NCBI RefSeq assembly: GCF_963576675.1
Contig: NC_088916.1
Span: forward strand, 55,801,001 to 55,865,000
DNA from: Euphorbia lathyris
Taxonomy: Eukaryota > Streptophyta > Magnoliopsida > Malpighiales > Euphorbiaceae
Length of the DNA stretch: 64,000 nt
Direction: 5' to 3'
In this document: one piece after another, positions 42,250 to 53,906 of the stretch
How the letters are laid out: every line of letters begins with the position of its first letter
Numbering within the stretch: the first letter of the stretch is position 1
The notes under the pieces: generated by a model
The model's database searches: none
What the model was told of the DNA's origin: nothing
What the model saw: only the letters and a program-made list of their open reading frames with translations
Made by a program: the position numbers and the translations under genes

Positions 42250-43754
42250 ATGCACACCCGATCTAAAAGTGATTCTCTCGTACCTATTGATCTCGAAATT
42301 GAACGTACTCTTTGTAGGATTCGAAAAGAGAGAATGGCAAATCCCAACGCCGAGGTCAACCAACCCAATGGAAACCCAAGGCCACACGTGAACAACATCC
42401 GCGGGGCCAATGATACGCGTTCGATGATGGAGATCCTTGCGCCGCATCGCCCCCAAAATCGTAACGGCATTGTCGCTCCCACAATTCCGGCCAATACATA
42501 CGAGATCAAGACCGGAATGATCCAACTGATACAACAATGCTGTCAATTCGGAGGGGAACTCCATGAGAACCCCAACGAACATTTGGATAAATTTCTTATG
42601 TGTGCCGATACCTCCCTGCAAAATGGTGTTCCCGTTGAGGCTGTGAGACTGAAATTGTTTCATTTTTCATTGATAGGACAGGCGTTGGAATGGCTACACT
42701 CATTGGAGGCGGGATCCATCACGTCATGGGAAGAGCTTGAAAAGGAGTTCATTTCCTACTATTTTCCGCCGTCCAAAACAGTCAAGTTACGGACCGATAT
42801 CACATCCTTCAGGCAGTTGGAATGCGAGGCCCTTCACGCAGCTTGGGCTAGGTTCCGGAAGTTGCTCCGAAACTGCCCCCACTATGACATCCCAAAGCAC
42901 GACTTGGTAAGCACTTTTTACCACGGGTTAACTCCCACTAACCGTGCGACTGTTGATTCCGCTGCAGGTGGGGATCTATTTCGGAAGTCAGCTAGTGAGG
43001 CCTACGAGCTCATTCATGAGCTCGCAAGGGTGTGCAATGGCAAGAGGATCGGCTTGCCGGCCCGTCACGATACCAGACATTCGCTGTGGAGAAAGAGGCT
43101 CCGAAAAGCTCCATAGCCGAAATAAACAAGAAGCTTGACTCGTTGATCGCCCAATTAAGCCTCAATAAAAGTGTACAGGTCATGATGTGCACTCACTGTG
43201 GTGGAGACCATGATGCGTTTAATTGCCAAATCGGTAGCCCCTTCACCGGCGATGCCGAAAACGTAAGTTATATAGGAGGTAACCAAAGGTATAATTTCCA
43301 TCCGAACTCCTATTCTCACCACAATAATAATAATAATAACAGCGGATGGAGGTCTCGGTATCAACACCCGAACTTATCATATGGCAACAATAATAACGTG
43401 TTGAGGCCCCCATCCGGATTTGAGCAAGAATTTCGGGAAAACGGGCTCGGGCAATCACAAGCCGCTCCCGGAAATCGAAACGCTCCGCCTTCCAACAATG
43501 TACATGACCAATCGGTCACGTCTTTGTTGAAGGACATATTAACCCGTCTTTCCGATAGCGAAGTGTTTTGTAGGGATCTTAGTCGCCAGGTGGCCCACCT
43601 GAACCGTCAACAACAAGAAAGGCCACTAGGAACCCTCCCGGCGAATACTGAACAAAATCCGCGGGGTAAGAATCGGGAATCCGGACAAGTGATAACGCTC
43701 CTCAACAATAGGAGTTCGGACCCGTCAAGCTCCAACGCGGATGTCTTGCAATAA
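42250..43754 (+). pseudogene. Element Y gag, one frameshift
   Basis: The frame from ATG 42250 covers the retrotransposon gag domain (residues ~80-250, with the ALEWLHSL..SITSWEEL..F..YFPP signature). A one-base shift near 43,080 moves reading to a second frame ending at TAA/TAG 43754. That part has a zinc-knuckle-like C-x2-C-x3-H-x4-C (CTHCGGDHDAFNC) and Asn-rich sequence. The gag ends cleanly and no protease follows. Confidence 0.85.
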
Positions 43755-43983
43755 GCCGCCATATAAGAAAGTCGAGCTACTTCGACTCAAAACGTAGCAT
43801 CGGTTTGAATCCCTCGAACCATTTGTCTATATGTATTATAAACATTATTTCTTTTCTTTATTTTGCATTATTGTGATTTTATTTTCATCTTCATCTTCAC
43901 TTTATTTTGTTTTCTTCCTTTTTCTTTTATTTTCTTAAAATCAAAAGAAAAACAAATCCCACATTAACCCAAAATCTTAAAGT
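43755..43983 (+). other. Element Y spacer after gag
   Basis: AT-rich non-coding DNA leading into the hairpin array. Pol would be expected here but is absent. Confidence 0.6.
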
Positions 43984-44684
43984 ACGCGGGGCGTACAACC
44001 CATTACGCCCCGCGTAGTTGTGTTTCTGCCCTTTTTACTCAATAAAGGACATACCACGCGCGGCGTACCTAAATTTACGCCCCACGTATGCTATTTCCAA
44101 TAAATATATATATATATATATATAATAAAAACGAACTCTTTTTAATAAACGCCACGTGGAGGACACGCGGGGCGTACCACAGGTTACGCCGCGCGTATCC
44201 TCGGGGAGTTGTGAATCACAACTCCCCATGGCAACTCCCCATCCCTCAAACTTCCAATCACTCCTCTTCCCTATACACCTTTTCCACTTCCACACTCCAC
44301 CTCCTCTTCCACCCAATCAATTCTCATCCTTTCAAATTCAAATTTCCACCTTCCCTCCACAATAAATTGTCATTAACCACCACCTTAATTACCCATAAAT
44401 AAAACATAAAAATCATAAAATAATTAAAAATCATTAAAAACTCATAAATCCAAAAAAAATCAGAAAATTACCAAAAAACCACAAAGATCCTTCTCCTTCC
44501 GTCCGTTTACGCGGGGCGTAACCCCATTTACGCCCCGCGCCCCTGCCCTTTTTATCATAAAAAGGGGCAGGAGATCCGATACGCGTGGCGTAACCCTACT
44601 TACGCCGCGCGTATCTCACCGATTTTGCATCAAATAACATCAGGAGGAGGGATACGCATGGCGTGGCCCCTTCACGCCCCGCGT
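43984..44684 (+). repeat. Six inverted (hairpin) pairs ACGCGGGGCGT / ACGCCCCGCGT
   Basis: Pairs start at about 43984, 44055, 44164, 44511, 44581 and 44654. Each is a 10-13-bp inverted repeat with an 8-10-nt loop, and start-to-start spacing is 21 bp in five and 20 bp in one. Two have compensated changes (CGTGG with CGCGCG). A (TA)n run lies at about 44,105-44,123. Confidence 0.93.
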
Positions 44685-44730
44685 ACCCCTCTGGGAATCC
44701 GAGCTTTGCTTGGATTCCCCACTCTTCTTC

Positions 44731-44738
44731 TATATATA
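44731..44738 (+). promoter_or_regulatory. Possible internal TATA box of element Y
   Basis: TATATATA, 46 bp after the last hairpin pair and 98 bp before the ORF1 ATG. A pyrimidine-rich leader follows. The layout mirrors the LTR promoter. Confidence 0.45.
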
Positions 44739-44835
44739 TCTCTTCTTTCTCCCTCTTCTTCCCTCACTATTCTCTCAACTCTATCCCAACCTCCTCTCAC
44801 CTTCTCTCAAGCTTTCTCCATTCCTCACCATAATC

Positions 44836-45333
44836 ATGACCCGAAGCAAACGAGCCGCCATTAACACCCCCCTCGACCAACAAATGCAAGCTCGCCGAGC
44901 TCGCACCTCACGATCCTCCCGCTCCACCCAAAATCAACAACCACCACCACCTGACCGGGAGGACACTCCACCACTCACCCGCCTATACCGGGCACCTTTC
45001 CACATTCTCACCGAGGAGGAAGCCCTCCGGTACGAAGCCCTATGTGCCGCCACCATCATGGAGCTTCCCTACATCCCACATAGCATGCTCAATCAACACG
45101 ATCTTGGCACGCCTTTTGAAGCTCGTCTCCGTGCCCTCGGATGGTACGACATTTATAGCATCGAATACCATGTGTACCCCTCCTTGGTGATCGAGTTCTT
45201 CACCTCCCTCACCTCCAACAATGTGCCCGGGGCCGCGCTCTTCAACTTTCGCCTCCATAACTGCCCCTTCACCATTGGCACTCAATGGCTTCGCACCCAC
45301 TTCACTCATCAAGCGGAGCCTAGCGTCGCCTGA
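44836..45333 (+). pseudogene. Element Y ORF1 (Athila-like), truncated by copia insertion
   Basis: 165 codons starting MTRSKRAA, with a basic N-terminus, then a block ending YPSLVIEFFTSL that resembles the N-terminal part of Athila ORF1 proteins (Y-P-x-L-V-x-E-F-x-x-x-L). The frame stops at TGA, which is the first three bases of the copia LTR (TGAAGG, from 45331). The native C-terminus is missing: downstream of the copia no matching frame resumes. Confidence 0.7.
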
Positions 45334-47156
45334 AGGAAATTAAGGCTAAGGTATAACAGCGGAAATATAAAAATTTTAGCCTACTTCCTTTTAACCATAG
45401 GATCCGTTAATCGTTATTTCATATAAAGAGGGATAAGAAGGAATACCTTTCGATGAACAATCTACCGTTGTTAAAGAAGCGCCCATAATTCTTCTCCGAG
45501 ATTCCAACCACAAAGTTTAATACGGTGAGGCTAAGATGAAATCAACCCTTATGAGATGCAACCAAAATAGATTGCCTCTAATAAACCAACACAAGATCAA
45601 AGAGAAAGAGGGATGAATAAGATTAATCAATCGATGGAATGCCGTATGAATTCTTGTTCACAAACTTGGGAATAGAATTCTTTTCTCTCACTAATATAGC
45701 AATTTCAAAAATCACAAGTAGTGGGGGGGATAGGCCTAGTCGAAATTCATTAGGGGAGGGGTATATATATTAGCTTGTATCTAAACCCTAGTTAGATAGG
45801 AATAGGTTACTTAATAGGAATCCAATTCGGAAAAGGATTCGTAATTATTATCTCACTATATATCTAATATATTTAGGATAATAATAAATAACCTAATTGG
45901 ATAATGATAGGAGAATATTAATCTAATTAAAACTCCTAATTAAATTATCTCTTAATTAATTTAATTCATAATCCTAATCTAATTAGGATTAATGGAATAA
46001 AATTAATTCCTTACTAATACATATAAATTTCGACCCCTCCTAGTATTTGGGCCTTACTGGGCTTAATTGAGCTTCCATCTATTAATCATATCCATCTCTC
46101 TTTTGGTTCCAAGTCTTATGTGTGATCCATTAGGTCCTTACTACTTCTGGCCGTATGCAACCTATTAAATTAATTTCTTCAAGAATTATATTTAATCCCT
46201 TGCATAACGGAATGATGTACAGAGTATGTTATTGGCAAGTCCGTAATCATTCCCCCAGAGTCCGTTAAGAAGACAGGTTGATTCTGTCGTTAACCCTTCC
46301 GTATTAGTTACGGTATAATACGATCCTTTATCAACTACATCCTTGAACTGAATCTTATGACTATGGGTAATGTCAAGTCACATATAGCGAGACGTTCGTA
46401 TTAAGTGAAATCTGTATTTCTACTCTTAAGCTATCACCTTGCAAGGGTTTAGAGTCAAGTCTTCCACAAGCGATCCTTGGATGTATCTCCCATTAATCGG
46501 GAGTGATAAATGCTCAATCCAATGTATAACTACCCTGAAATTACTTCCTGTGACACCCAACCTTTGCAGTTCACACCCCAGAGTCATCTCTGTTAAGGAT
46601 CGTGGGACCACGGGATCAAAGTCTCACATTCAGTAATTCAGGATGACCAATTAACATTCCTTTGAGTCTGAGGATTAGTTATACCTATTAATACCAATGA
46701 GATGAACAGTTGACAAGGATGAATCTACCCATCCTGTTATCTCAAGTCGGATCCCCAATCCTAATGAACAACGTTTCACCGGATCTATGTAACTGTCCAG
46801 ATATCTATATATGTGAAGCTTGTGAGATCAGCTTTCTGTCGGACAGAAGACATTGTTACATACAAGTCTCAACTGTGATATATCAATCCTAAATATATCA
46901 CTTGACTTGGGGTGGTTTTAAGTTTATTAGTTTATTATAAAGTTTTGTCTCACTTCATGCTTGTATGAACACTTTATAATCACTTTAAACAAACTTACAG
47001 ATTTCCTTTTATTAGACTTTATTTAGTGCTTAAAAGGGATTGCCTTTATATAGTTATAAAACATATATCTCATTAAAACAAATGATATAAAGAACAATTC
47101 ATTTACAATAAGTTTGTATCCTGCAACAATTGACTATAGGACATAAAACCCCAACA
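45331..47156 (-). repeat. Copia 3' LTR (complete)
   Basis: Minus strand TGTTGGGG...CCTTCA. Bounded by TGA-of-ORF1 on one side and the polypurine tract (minus AGCAAGTGGGAGTA, 47157-47170) on the other. Confidence 0.9.
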
Positions 47157-47170
47157 TACTCCCACTTGCT

Positions 47171-50066
47171 ATAGAGCTCCCACTTGCTTTCTTGTAAATG
47201 CAAGCTTCTTCGCAATTTTGTTCGAAACCAAATTGTTTTATGGTTTCGTCAAAACGCTTGTTCCAGCTTCTAGATGCTTGCTTGAGTCCATAAATGGATC
47301 TCTGAAGTTTGCAAACTTTATTTGCATCCTTTGATATGAAACCTTGAGGTTGCATCATGTATACATCCTCAAGCAGGTTTCCGTTTAGGAAAGCTATTTT
47401 CACATCCATTTGCCAAATCTCATAATCAAAATGAGCAGCAATTGCAAGCATGATTCTGATTGATTTGGACATAGCAACGGGAGAGAAGGTTTCGTCATAA
47501 TCAACACCTTGTTTTGGACGATATCCTTTCGCTACCAACCTAGCCTTGTAGGTGCTAACCTTTCCATCCATGTCAGTCTTATTTTTAAAGATCCATCTGC
47601 ACCCAATGGGTTTTATCCCTTCGGGTGGATCAACCAAAGTCCAAACTTGGTTAGTATACATGGAATCCATTTCAGAATCCATGGCCTCAAGCCATGCTTT
47701 AGAATCTGGACTAGTAAGAGCCTCTTCGTAGTTTTCAGGTTCGTCGTCTAACACGGGAACCTCGTCATCATCTCCCACTAGAAAACCATATCTAACTGGG
47801 AGTTCACGAACTCTTCGTGATATACGAATAGGTGCCACTGGAGTCTCATCTAATGGGACTTCTTCGGGTACCTCGACCGCCTCCGTTGTTTCAGTCGGTG
47901 TTTCTTCCTCTTGAACTTCATCGAGTTCAATCACGCTTCCCTTTTGTGTTTGTTCGAGAAACTCTTTCTCTAAGAAGGTTGCGTGTTTGGATACGATTAC
48001 TTTCTGATCATCTGGATGATAGAAGTAATATCCCATAGTTTCCTTAGGGTATCCGATGAAGAAACATTTATCAGATTTAGAATCTAATTTGTTGGACGCA
48101 ACGCGTTTGACATATGCTGAACAACCCCATACTCTCATGACACGGGTTTCCTACCAACGAACAATTCATATGGCGTGGAACTAGCGGATTTAGTTGGTAC
48201 TCGATTTAGGGTGAAGAGGGCAGTTTATAAGGCATAGCCCCAGAACGTCTTTGGAAGTAAGGCCATGCTCATCATGGATCGTACCATATCTAATAGGGTA
48301 CAGTTTCTCCTCTCGGATACACCATTGTGTTGTGGCGTATAGGGAGGTGTCCATTGTGAGCATATCCCACATTCAGTTAGATAATTCAGAAAATCATCAG
48401 AAAGATATTCGCCACCTCGATCAGATCGAAGTGTTTTTATTTTCTTTCCTAATTGATTTTCCACTTCATTCTTGAAGCATTTGAACTTGTCAAAAGCTTC
48501 TGATTTGTGCCTCATCAAGTAGATATAACCATAGCGAGTATGATCATCTATGAAGCTAATGAAGTATTTGAATCCTCCTCTTGCTTGGACTGACATAGGA
48601 CCACATACATCTGAATGAATGAGTCCTAGAGTGTCTGATACACGCTCACCTTTATTGCTAAAGGGTGTCTTTGTCATTTTACCTTTTAAACATGATTCGC
48701 ACGTTTCCAATGATTCAGAATCGATTGGATCTATAAGCCCATCTGAATGTAGCTTTAGCATGCGTCTCTTGTTTATATGGCCTAAACGACAATGCCACAA
48801 GTAAGTTGAATTATCTAGCTTATGTCTTTTGGTATCAATTGCAAAAACAGGAGTTTTATCATCTAACACATAAATCCCATTTTGTGATATTCCTGAAAAA
48901 TAAAAGATCGAATCTTTATAAAAATTGCAACTATTGTTCTTTATTGAAATATGAAAACCGTCGTCAACGAGACGGCTAATAGAAATAATGTTACGAGACA
49001 TCTCAGGAACGTATAAACAATTCCTTAATTCTATTACAAGCCCAGAGGGCAAAAGTAAAACATAATCTCCAATTGTGAGGGCGGCAACTCTTGCTCCATT
49101 TCCCACTCGCAAGTTTATGCTTCCTTTCTTTAGTTCCTTAGTCTGTTTTAGCTCCTGCATATTTGTACAAATATGAGATCCACATCCGGTATCAAGTACC
49201 CAAGATTCAGACAATGAAACCGTATTTATTTCAATATAGAACATACCAGATGAAGAAGCACCGCCTTTTCCCTTCTTGAGGGTTGCTAGATACTCCTTGC
49301 AGTTTCTCTTCCAATGCCCGTTTTTACCACAGAAGTGGCACTCTCCTTTGGGCTTCTTAACTTCCTTTCCCTTGGACACATCTTTCTTACCTTTCTTGGG
49401 ATGTTTAGAATTGGGAAATTTCCCTTTTCTTTTCCTCGATCCCTCGATTACAAGAGCCGGTATGGCCTTGTCTTTCTTCATATTGGGCTCAACTGATTTG
49501 AGCATGTTTGCAAGCTCTTCAAGAGAGGTTTGCAAGTCATTCATTTGGTAGTTCATGATGAACTGTGAATAACTCTCTGGGAGGGACTGAAGAACCAAGT
49601 CGGTACTTAATTCGTTGTCCATCACAAATCCAATACTAGAAAGTTTGGTAATATAGCCTATCATCTTGACACAATGTGTCATGACAGATGTGCCCTCTTG
49701 CATCCTGCAACGATATAACATTTTTGATATCTCGTAGCGTTCGCACCTGGTTTGTTTCCCAAACAATTCCTTTAGGTGTATGATGATGGAATAGGCATTC
49801 ATCTCCTCATGTTGCCTTTGTAATTCCGATGTCATCGATGCAAGTATGATGCAAGCGGCATGATCATCATCAGCCTTGTGCTTCTGATAAGCATCAATTT
49901 CCTCGATGGGAGCATCATCTTCAGGGACAGGGGGTATCGATGTATCAAGTACATACCCAATTTTCTCGAACTTCAAAACAATTTTGAGGTTACGAAACCA
50001 GTCGGTGAAGTTTGAACCATTCAATTTGTTATCGGTAAGGATGTTTTGCAGATTGGTTTTAGTCAT
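47171..50066 (-). pseudogene. Copia gag-protease-integrase-RT polyprotein, broken
   Basis: From ATG 50066: gag, zinc knuckle CHFCGKNGHWKRNC, protease site LDTGCGSH, integrase H-x4-H...CxxC zinc site, and catalytic core residues in HSDVCGP, SDRGGEY and the Glu of HNGVSERR. A TAA (complement of 48225-48227) stops the frame just before WGYAL is completed, and a frameshift follows near 48,140. RT resumes (VDYDETFSPV, QMDVKIAFLNG, IYGLKQA) but stops after its ASGSS segment: the YVDD active site and all RNase H are deleted, with the next bases being the polypurine tract. One lesion alone would abolish function. Confidence 0.92.
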
Positions 50067-51859
50067 GATTTTAAGAGTGTGTGTTTAAACAAAACCTGAG
50101 AGTGAGAAAGAGTAAACGTATGTCATTCATTTGCTTTAAAGTTTAACAATCTAAAATTATAGGCCTTTTAATTTATTTCAGATTGCTCCCACTATTTTGC
50201 CAAATTAATAACCCTCCATATTAATTCGAAGAATTTCACAAATCCTTTAGTGAGCTAGGATCCTAACTCCTGAGATTTCGCCTAAAGTTTACTCAACAAG
50301 CTAGTCTCATTCATTAGGTAGATTCATACAATCAATCACATCTTTAATGTGATTCCTAGTTTATTGGGTTACTAACCACATTAGTAACTAATATGCTATT
50401 CATATTAATCCCAACCGTTTTGCCCATTAGACAACATGAGTTTACTCATCCAATTATCATAATCTAATTTAAGTATTACCCCATATTCATGAAAAATGAT
50501 TTTCGATAATTCAGGTGTTACCATAAGACCTCGAGCTTGAGTTTACTCAACAACCCAAAGGCCCCCAGTACTGCCGGCTGAATTATAATATTAGGGAGGG
50601 GCAACCGATTTTAATAACTTACTTATTTACTTAACTTTTTAATGAGGGATTTTATTTAAGTCTCATAATCTAACTTAGTCTTGATTTGCTTTAGCATACA
50701 TCAGACATACATACATTCACATACATTGGCGTTATGGACACATTATCTAAATTATTCCGTCGAGCCAGAGACGGAATAAAAGGCCAAACCTAAGGAAATA
50801 CTAACTATTACATATTTCTCTTTAGGTCCTCCGTCTTCTCCATGGCGCCTTGAAATTACATATTAATTTCTATACTACTATAAGAAAACTTCAATTGAAT
50901 TGAAGGGAATCAGATGAGAGGAGAAATTACAATAGATAGTAGAAAGGCAGGACGCGCAGGCCCTATTTCAAAAATACCAAAAGACTAAAAGAGGGCCCAA
51001 ATATGTCCATAACTCCAAACATGCATAGACTCAATTAAATAAATTTAATTGGTTGATTACATAACCGGCTTATGTAATATTTAGGTTAATCACATTAACT
51101 CGTCAAATTAACTTTCATCCAATTTTACTTCTAATCGTTTTGTATCTTTATATTAATCCTTAGATTAATATAACCATATAAAACGTTGATTATGCTCGTC
51201 CCATTTATTTTGATTTTAATTCATTTAACACTTTGATTTACATATTTGTAAAACAAACATTTAAACGAATTATTCATTCGATAATCAAAACAGAAAACTA
51301 TTAATTTCTGAAACATATATATACATTTAACATAAAACGATTTTAAACCTATTTTAAAATCAAGTGGGTATCGGGCCGGGCCCGAGGGCGGGCTGCTGCC
51401 GATTGGCAGCAGCCCTTAGGGCACGCGGGGCGCTGCCGCAAGGCAGCAGCCGCGTGACAGCGGCCAGTCGCGCCGTGAGGCGCGACTCGGGCTGCTGTCA
51501 TATTTTTTTTTATATTATATATATATATATATTTATATATATATCAGTTCTAAAATAATTTTAAAACGGTTTTCAGAAATAGGATAATCTACAATAGATT
51601 TCCGTTTTATCATTTAGAATTAATAAAACTAATTTTATCAACCTAACTATAAAACTAATAGATTTTGTTATAATGATTATCAACCGAAATAATTAGGAAC
51701 ATAAGCATAATCAGTTTTAATTAACAATTAATCAAAACTTTATTTATCTTTAGAATTAATCAATCAATACTATTTGTCAATTAATCCTAACCATAAATAT
51801 TTATTCAATCCTATTGAAAACTTCTATATTTTCATATATGAAATAACGGATTTAACGAT
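50067..51859 (-). other. Copia leader (5' UTR), 1.8 kb
   Basis: Long and mostly AT-rich. A GC island at about 51,370-51,505 holds three strong hairpins (CTGCTGCCGATTGGCAGCAG, GCTGCCGCAAGGCAGC, GTCGCGCCGTGAGGCGCGAC). No ORF recognised. Confidence 0.7.
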
Positions 51860-51872
51860 GGCTCTGATACCA
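51860..51872 (-). other. Copia primer-binding site (initiator tRNA-Met type)
   Basis: Minus strand TGGTATCAGAGCC, one base from the LTR, complementary to the 3' end of plant initiator tRNA-Met. Standard for copia elements. Confidence 0.9.
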
Positions 51873-51873
51873 C

Positions 51874-52920
51874 TGAAGGAAATTAAGGCTAAGGTATAGC
51901 AGCGGAAATATAAAATTTTTAGCCTACTTCCTTTTAACCATAGGATCCGTTAATCGTTATTTCATATAAAGAGGGATAAGAATGAATACCTTTCGATGAA
52001 CAATCTACCGTTGTTAAAGAAGCGCCCACAATTCTTCTCCGAGATTCCAACCACAAAGTTTAATACGGTGAGGCTAAGATGAAATCAACCCTTATGAGAT
52101 GCAACCAAAATAGATTGCCTCTAATAAACCAACACAAGATCAAAGAGAAAGAGGGATGAATAAGATTAATCAATCGATGGAATGCCGTATGAATTCTTGT
52201 TCACAAACTTGGGAATAGAATTCTTTTCTCTCACTAATATAGCAATTTCGAAAATCACAAGTAGTGGGGGGGATAGGCCTAGTCGAAATTCATTAGGGGA
52301 GGGGTATATATATTAGCTTGTATCTAAACCCTAGTTAGATAGGAATAGGTTACTTAATAGGAATCCAATTCGGAAAAGGATTCGTAATTATTATCTCACT
52401 ATATATCTAATATATTTAGGATAATAATAAATAACCTAATTGGATAATGATAGGAGAATATTAATCTAATTAAAACTCCTAATTAAATTATCTCTTAATT
52501 AATTTAATTCATAATCCTAATCTAATTAGGATTAATGGAATAAAATTAATTCCTTACTAATACATATAAATTTCGACCCCCTCCTAGTATTTGGGCATTA
52601 CTGGGCTTAATTGGACTTCCATCTATTAATCATATCCATCTCTCTTTTGGTTCCAAGTCTTATGTGTGATCCATTAGGTCCTTACTACTTCTGGCCGTAT
52701 GCAACCTATTAAATTAATTTCTTCAAGAATTATATTTAATCCCTTGCATAACGGAATGATGTACAGAGTATGTTATTGGCAAGTCCGTAATCATTCCCCC
52801 AGAGTCCGTTAAGAAGACAGGTTGATTCTGTCGTTAACCCTTCCGTATTAGTTACGGTATAATACGATCCTTTATCAACTACATCCTTGAACTGAATCTT
52901 ATGACTATGGGTAATGTCAA
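51874..52920 (-). repeat. Copia 5' LTR, truncated
   Basis: Matches the first 1,046 bp (plus-strand order) of the 3' LTR, then diverges at GGGTAATGTCAA. The missing ~780 bp is the U3 side, so the promoter is probably lost. Confidence 0.92.
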
Positions 52921-53890
52921 CTACATCTTGTGAGGTATTCTTGAGCCTAAAAGAGTTCATACGAGAACTCTAATTCTTTCACAATTTTTCGAGAGCCTTG
53001 ACTTCACTCGACTCATAGAATTTGCATCCAATACCGGGTTAAGTACACTTATTGTGGTAAAAAGGCAATAGATGATAAACCGAACCCACTTAGGCTAATT
53101 TTTCTTAATTTATTTTGCTCGTTTTCATTAAACATTAGAAAACCCCATCGAGCCTATTAACCAACTTTTTTTGTTAATACCCTCCTAACATTTAACCCTT
53201 TTTCCTCTTGTTCAATTACCGACATAATCAAGTCGCACCCGAATTACACGAAATAAGCCACGGCCTTAGCAAATGAGCACCATTAGCTCTCAAAATATTG
53301 TTTTTGTGCCTCTGTCAAAACAAAGGATACAATAAATAATGAGGCATTCTCAAAGCTCCACCCGAGCAATTTTGAAGTACGTCTTGTAAAAGTCGCCAAG
53401 GCCAAAATAAGCAATAATATGGTGCAATCACAAAACGGTATTTTTGAACTCGAGTTTCTTTAAACTAACCACTAAAGAAGCCACCCACATTACAACCCCC
53501 TCCGGGTTCATTTTTAATATTGCCTAACCATACTTTAAGAGGAAAAATCCGGATGAAAATGCAAATTCAACATGATCTCGAGTAAGTGCAAAGAAGAGCG
53601 CTAAAACACCGACCCACCTAAAATTGAGCGTAAGAGCGAAATCCCTTGGTGAGGTACTATCGGGTTCTCAAAAGATAATCAACCCTCGTTAATATTGCCT
53701 ATTAAATCTTGATCATGGAGGTTTCAAACAAGTTTCGTACTCAATTGTTTGCGTAGGTACTTACCGAAACCTTTGCCCAAAACCATAACTTTGAAATCAC
53801 GCACTTGGCAAAACCAACCTTCGGTTTGTTTCTTAATTTTCTCAATCCCTTGTCTTTCGATTTCTTTTACTTGAGGACAAGTAAAACTTT
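52921..53890 (+). other. Element Y 3' untranslated region
   Basis: Non-coding. It ends with the TTGAGGACAAGTAAAACTTT block typical of Athila-type 3' ends. The start is a deletion junction with the copia LTR. Confidence 0.65.
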
Positions 53891-53906
53891 AAAGTCCGAG
53901 GAGGTT
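53891..53906 (+). other. Element Y polypurine tract
   Basis: AAAGTCCGAGGAGGTT immediately before the 3' LTR. Confidence 0.7.

Larger units (their letters stand above)
45331..52920 (-). mobile_element. Copia-type LTR retrotransposon, minus strand, defective
   Basis: Full 3' LTR of 1,826 bp (45,331-47,156), polypurine tract, pol and gag with lesions, a long GC-containing leader, tRNA-iMet primer site, and a 5' LTR cut to 1,047 bp (51,874-52,920). LTRs differ at about nine places over the shared part. No target duplication is found because the 5' LTR outer end is gone. Confidence 0.93.

Noticed and set aside
44035..44316. Minus-strand ORF over the hairpin motifs
   Set aside because: Passes through the palindromic motif pairs and a (TA)n run. 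An artefact of symmetric sequence.
51371..51505. Hairpins in the copia leader as a riboswitch
   Set aside because: Simple local inverted repeats without any known riboswitch core; plant riboswitches are limited to the TPP type in 3' UTRs.
53400..53890. Possible missing C-terminus of element Y ORF1 after the copia insertion
   Set aside because: Checked for a continuing Athila ORF1 frame; only non-coding 3' region with the usual pre-LTR block is present.
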